Assembly (NCBI RefSeq): GCF_900230285.1 | Contig: NZ_OCNK01000003.1 | Span: 124,001-188,000, forward strand | Origin: Blastococcus haudaquaticus | GTDB taxonomy: Bacteria; Actinomycetota; Actinomycetes; Mycobacteriales; Geodermatophilaceae | DNA length: 64,000 nucleotides | Reading direction: 5' to 3' | Shown: in pieces, positions 62,411-64,000 of the stretch | Position numbering within the stretch: position 1 is the first letter of the stretch | Layout of the letters: every line of letters begins with the position of its first letter | Translations under genes and position numbers: made by a program | The notes under the pieces: model-generated | Told to the model about the DNA's origin: nothing | The model's database searches: none | What the model saw: the letters and a program-made list of their open reading frames with translations, nothing else

Positions 62411-63346
62411 TCACTGCCCGACCGGCCGCGCGACGCCGTCCCAGTTCTGGGCGAGCAGCCGCCGCCAGCTGTCCAGGTCGTGCGCCGCGGGCTCGGTGCC
62501 GCCGATCCAGTCCAGCAGGACGTCGCAGAAGCGGTCGGGGTCGTCGAGGTGCGGCCAGTGGCCGGCGCCGTCGAAGACCTCGATGCGGGCGCTGGGCACC
62601 AGTGACCGCACGGTCTCGGCGTGCTGGGCGGGGACGATCGGGTCGCGGCTGCCCCAGATGACGAGCAGCGGGATGGAGTCGGCGAGGTACAGCCGGTCCA
62701 GCGCGGTGACCGCCTGGCCGCGGGCGTCCACGACCCCGCGCAGGGTGCGCAGGAAGGCCCGGCGCGCCTCCACGTCCTTCAGGGCCAGCAGGGCGTCGCC
62801 GGCCTCGGCGAGATCGCCGACCCGACGCCAGCCCGCCGCCCGGCCGACCTTCTCCACGGCCTGCAGGCCGAACCGCAGGGGGCCGGAGACGCTCGCCAGG
62901 GCGGTGACGACCAGCTCGGCGCCGGGCAGGGTGGCGGCACGCAGGCCCGCCGAGAGCTCGGGGCCGAGGCCGCCGCTGCCCACCAGAGCCAGCCGCTGGC
63001 AGCGCTCGGGGAACTGGTAGGCGAACTGCAGTGCGATGCCGCCGCCGAGGGAGTGGCCGACGACCGTCGCCTGCTCGATGTCCAGGACGGAGAGCAGGTC
63101 GCGCATCCCGTTGGCGTAGGCGGCGATGGAGTAGTCGCCGCGGGGCTTGTCGGAGTTGCCGTGGCCCAGGAGGTCCGGCGCGATGACGGTGTAGGTCTCG
63201 GCCAGCCGGTCGATGACCCCGGCCCAGGTCTGGCAGTTGTTCCCGATGCCGTGCAGGAGCAGCAGCGCGGGACCGTCGCCCGCCCGGATGAAGGCTCGTC
63301 TGTGCCCGTGGACCACTCGGGTCTCGGACACCTGGCGGGGCGGCAT
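62411..63346 (-). CDS. Alpha/beta-fold hydrolase
   Basis: 311 aa, ATG 63346. LLLHGIGNN (oxyanion hole), GHSLGGG (nucleophile Ser), then an Asp near WGSRDPIVP and His in FDGAGHWPHLDDPD complete the triad. A typical cytoplasmic esterase or C-C hydrolase (MhpC-like); substrate unknown. It lies 27 bp upstream of and in the same direction as the geranylgeranyl-reductase-like gene, so the two are probably co-transcribed. Confidence 0.92.
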   Translation of the reverse strand: MPPRQVSETRVVHGHRRAFIRAGDGPALLLLHGIGNNCQTWAGVIDRLAETYTVIAPDLLGHGNSDKPRGDYSIAAYANGMRDLLSVLDIEQATVVGHSLGGGIALQFAYQFPERCQRLALVGSGGLGPELSAGLRAATLPGAELVVTALASVSGPLRFGLQAVEKVGRAAGWRRVGDLAEAGDALLALKDVEARRAFLRTLRGVVDARGQAVTALDRLYLADSIPLLVIWGSRDPIVPAQHAETVRSLVPSARIEVFDGAGHWPHLDDPDRFCDVLLDWIGGTEPAAHDLDSWRRLLAQNWDGVARPVGQ

Positions 63347-63406
63347 GCCTCCAGTGCACCACGAACCTGTTGCCGACGAGTTACAGGCAACCCCGGCGGA
63401 CGTCGT

Positions 63407-63982
63407 TCAGGCGCGCTTCTGTGGGGCGGTCCACTTGCGCGGCGGGTGCTCGTAGCCCTCGACGAACGTGAGCAGGCCCTGCGCGTCGGACACGACGCCG
63501 AACGCGTCGAGGCGGGCGGCGTCCAGGTACCCGTCGTCGACCATGCGGTGCAACTGCGCGATCAGCGGCTGCCAGAAGCCGTCGACGTCGAACAGCGCGG
63601 TGGGCTTGGCGTGCAGGCCCAGCATCCCCCAGGTCCACGCCTCGAAGAGCTCCTCGAGGGTGCCCGCGGCGCCGGGGAGAGCGACGAAGGCGTCCGCGAG
63701 GTCGGCCATCACCGCCTTGCGCTCGTGCATCGACTGCACGACCTCCAGCCGCGGCAGGCCGGGGTGGGCCACCTCGTCGTCGACCAGGTGCTGGGGGATC
63801 ACGCCGACGACCTCGCCGCCGGCGGCCAGGGCAGCGTCGGCGACGACGCCCATCATCCCGACGTGCCCGCCGCCGTAGACGATGCCGACGCCGGCCTCGG
63901 CGAGCTCACGGGCGAAGGTGGCCGCCGCTTCGGCGTGCGACGGCGGACCGGCGTGTGAACCGGTGAAGACCGCGACGCGCAT
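63407..63982 (-). CDS. LOG-family protein (putative cytokinin riboside monophosphate phosphoribohydrolase)
   Basis: 191 aa, ATG 63982. [56 protein letters not shown] match LOG/TIGR00730. The usual PGGxGTxxE motif reads PGAAGTLEE, with Ala for the second Gly. It cleaves nucleotide 5'-monophosphates (AMP or cytokinin nucleotides) in characterised members. Often called lysine decarboxylase in error. Confidence 0.9.
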   Translation of the reverse strand: MRVAVFTGSHAGPPSHAEAAATFARELAEAGVGIVYGGGHVGMMGVVADAALAAGGEVVGVIPQHLVDDEVAHPGLPRLEVVQSMHERKAVMADLADAFVALPGAAGTLEELFEAWTWGMLGLHAKPTALFDVDGFWQPLIAQLHRMVDDGYLDAARLDAFGVVSDAQGLLTFVEGYEHPPRKWTAPQKRA

Positions 63983-63985
63983 GCG

Positions 63986-64000
63986 TCAGCCGCCGTAGTA
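63986..64000 (-). CDS. Last codons of a gene entering from the right
   Basis: The reverse strand reads TAC TAC GGC GGC TGA. The stop lies 3 bp upstream of the LOG gene start, an operon-like spacing, so a real gene probably ends here. Nothing more can be said. Confidence 0.35.
   Translation of the reverse strand, partial: YYGG

Overview
The window is high-GC actinobacterial chromosome: strong G/C third-position bias, many GTG starts, and stop/start overlaps of ATGA or GTGA type inside most operons. Gene content (PAS/GAF-SpoIIE phosphatase, STAS proteins, class E sortase, FolP2, MsiK-like ATPase) and several families of interspersed hairpin repeats suggest a Geodermatophilaceae-like soil or rock actinomycete (Blastococcus, Geodermatophilus, Modestobacter group). 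That placement is inference; there is no rRNA in the window. One tRNA gene (Ser, anticodon TGA) is present. No insertion sequence, integrase, phage gene or CRISPR array was seen.

Layout. 1-3.6 kb: acyl-CoA ligase (cut by the left edge), PaaI-type thioesterase, cupin, FolP2-type dihydropteroate synthase homologue, MaoC hydratase. 3.6-6.3 kb: a small unknown protein, serine hydrolase, HU and a 57-aa DUF1059 protein; three related repeats sit directly on the stop codons of three of these genes. 6.4-11.1 kb: divergent EAL phosphodiesterase and a 909-aa PAS/GAF/SpoIIE phosphatase, then a TRIC-type channel. 11.2-18.9 kb: fatty-acid beta-oxidation locus (acyl-CoA oxidase and TetR divergent from thiolase, FabG4, HtdX, acyl-CoA dehydrogenase), resembling the mycobacterial fadA2-fabG4-htdX cluster. 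19.2-21.4 kb: a fibronectin-type surface protein ending in LAATG, a class E sortase and a 52-aa membrane protein. 21.5-22.7 kb: a lone HMG-CoA reductase.

22.9-28.4 kb: a complete peptide-type ABC importer. 28.4-33.2 kb: an MFS carrier and IclR regulator divergent from an SsuBC/TauBC-like importer lacking its binding protein, with a clear palindromic operator between them. 33.4 kb: tRNA-Ser. 34.8-41.7 kb: the most unusual region, a tightly overlapping operon of PIG-L deacetylase, GT2 glycosyltransferase, exosortase-like membrane protease/transpeptidase, ATP-grasp ligase, UDP-GlcNAc 2-epimerase and HAD phosphatase, followed by a small secreted protein with a C-terminal motif-TM-arginine tail. 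I read this as a candidate surface-glycan and protein-sorting system. 41.8-46.2 kb: two STAS proteins, a two-component system with a GerMN lipoprotein, and a SHOCT-domain protein.

46.4-56.7 kb: an amino-sugar (GlcNAc or chitooligosaccharide) locus: ROK repressor with its operator at the start codon, sugar ABC importer (binding protein, two permeases), ROK kinase, NagB, and on the opposite strand NagA and a GH3 beta-N-acetylhexosaminidase, followed by a MsiK-type ATPase that could energise the importer. 56.7-64 kb: Suv3-like helicase with an RG/H-rich tail, an acyltransferase-like remnant, Tat-exported PhoD, geranylgeranyl-reductase-like flavoprotein, alpha/beta hydrolase and LOG-family protein; a few codons of another gene enter at the right edge.
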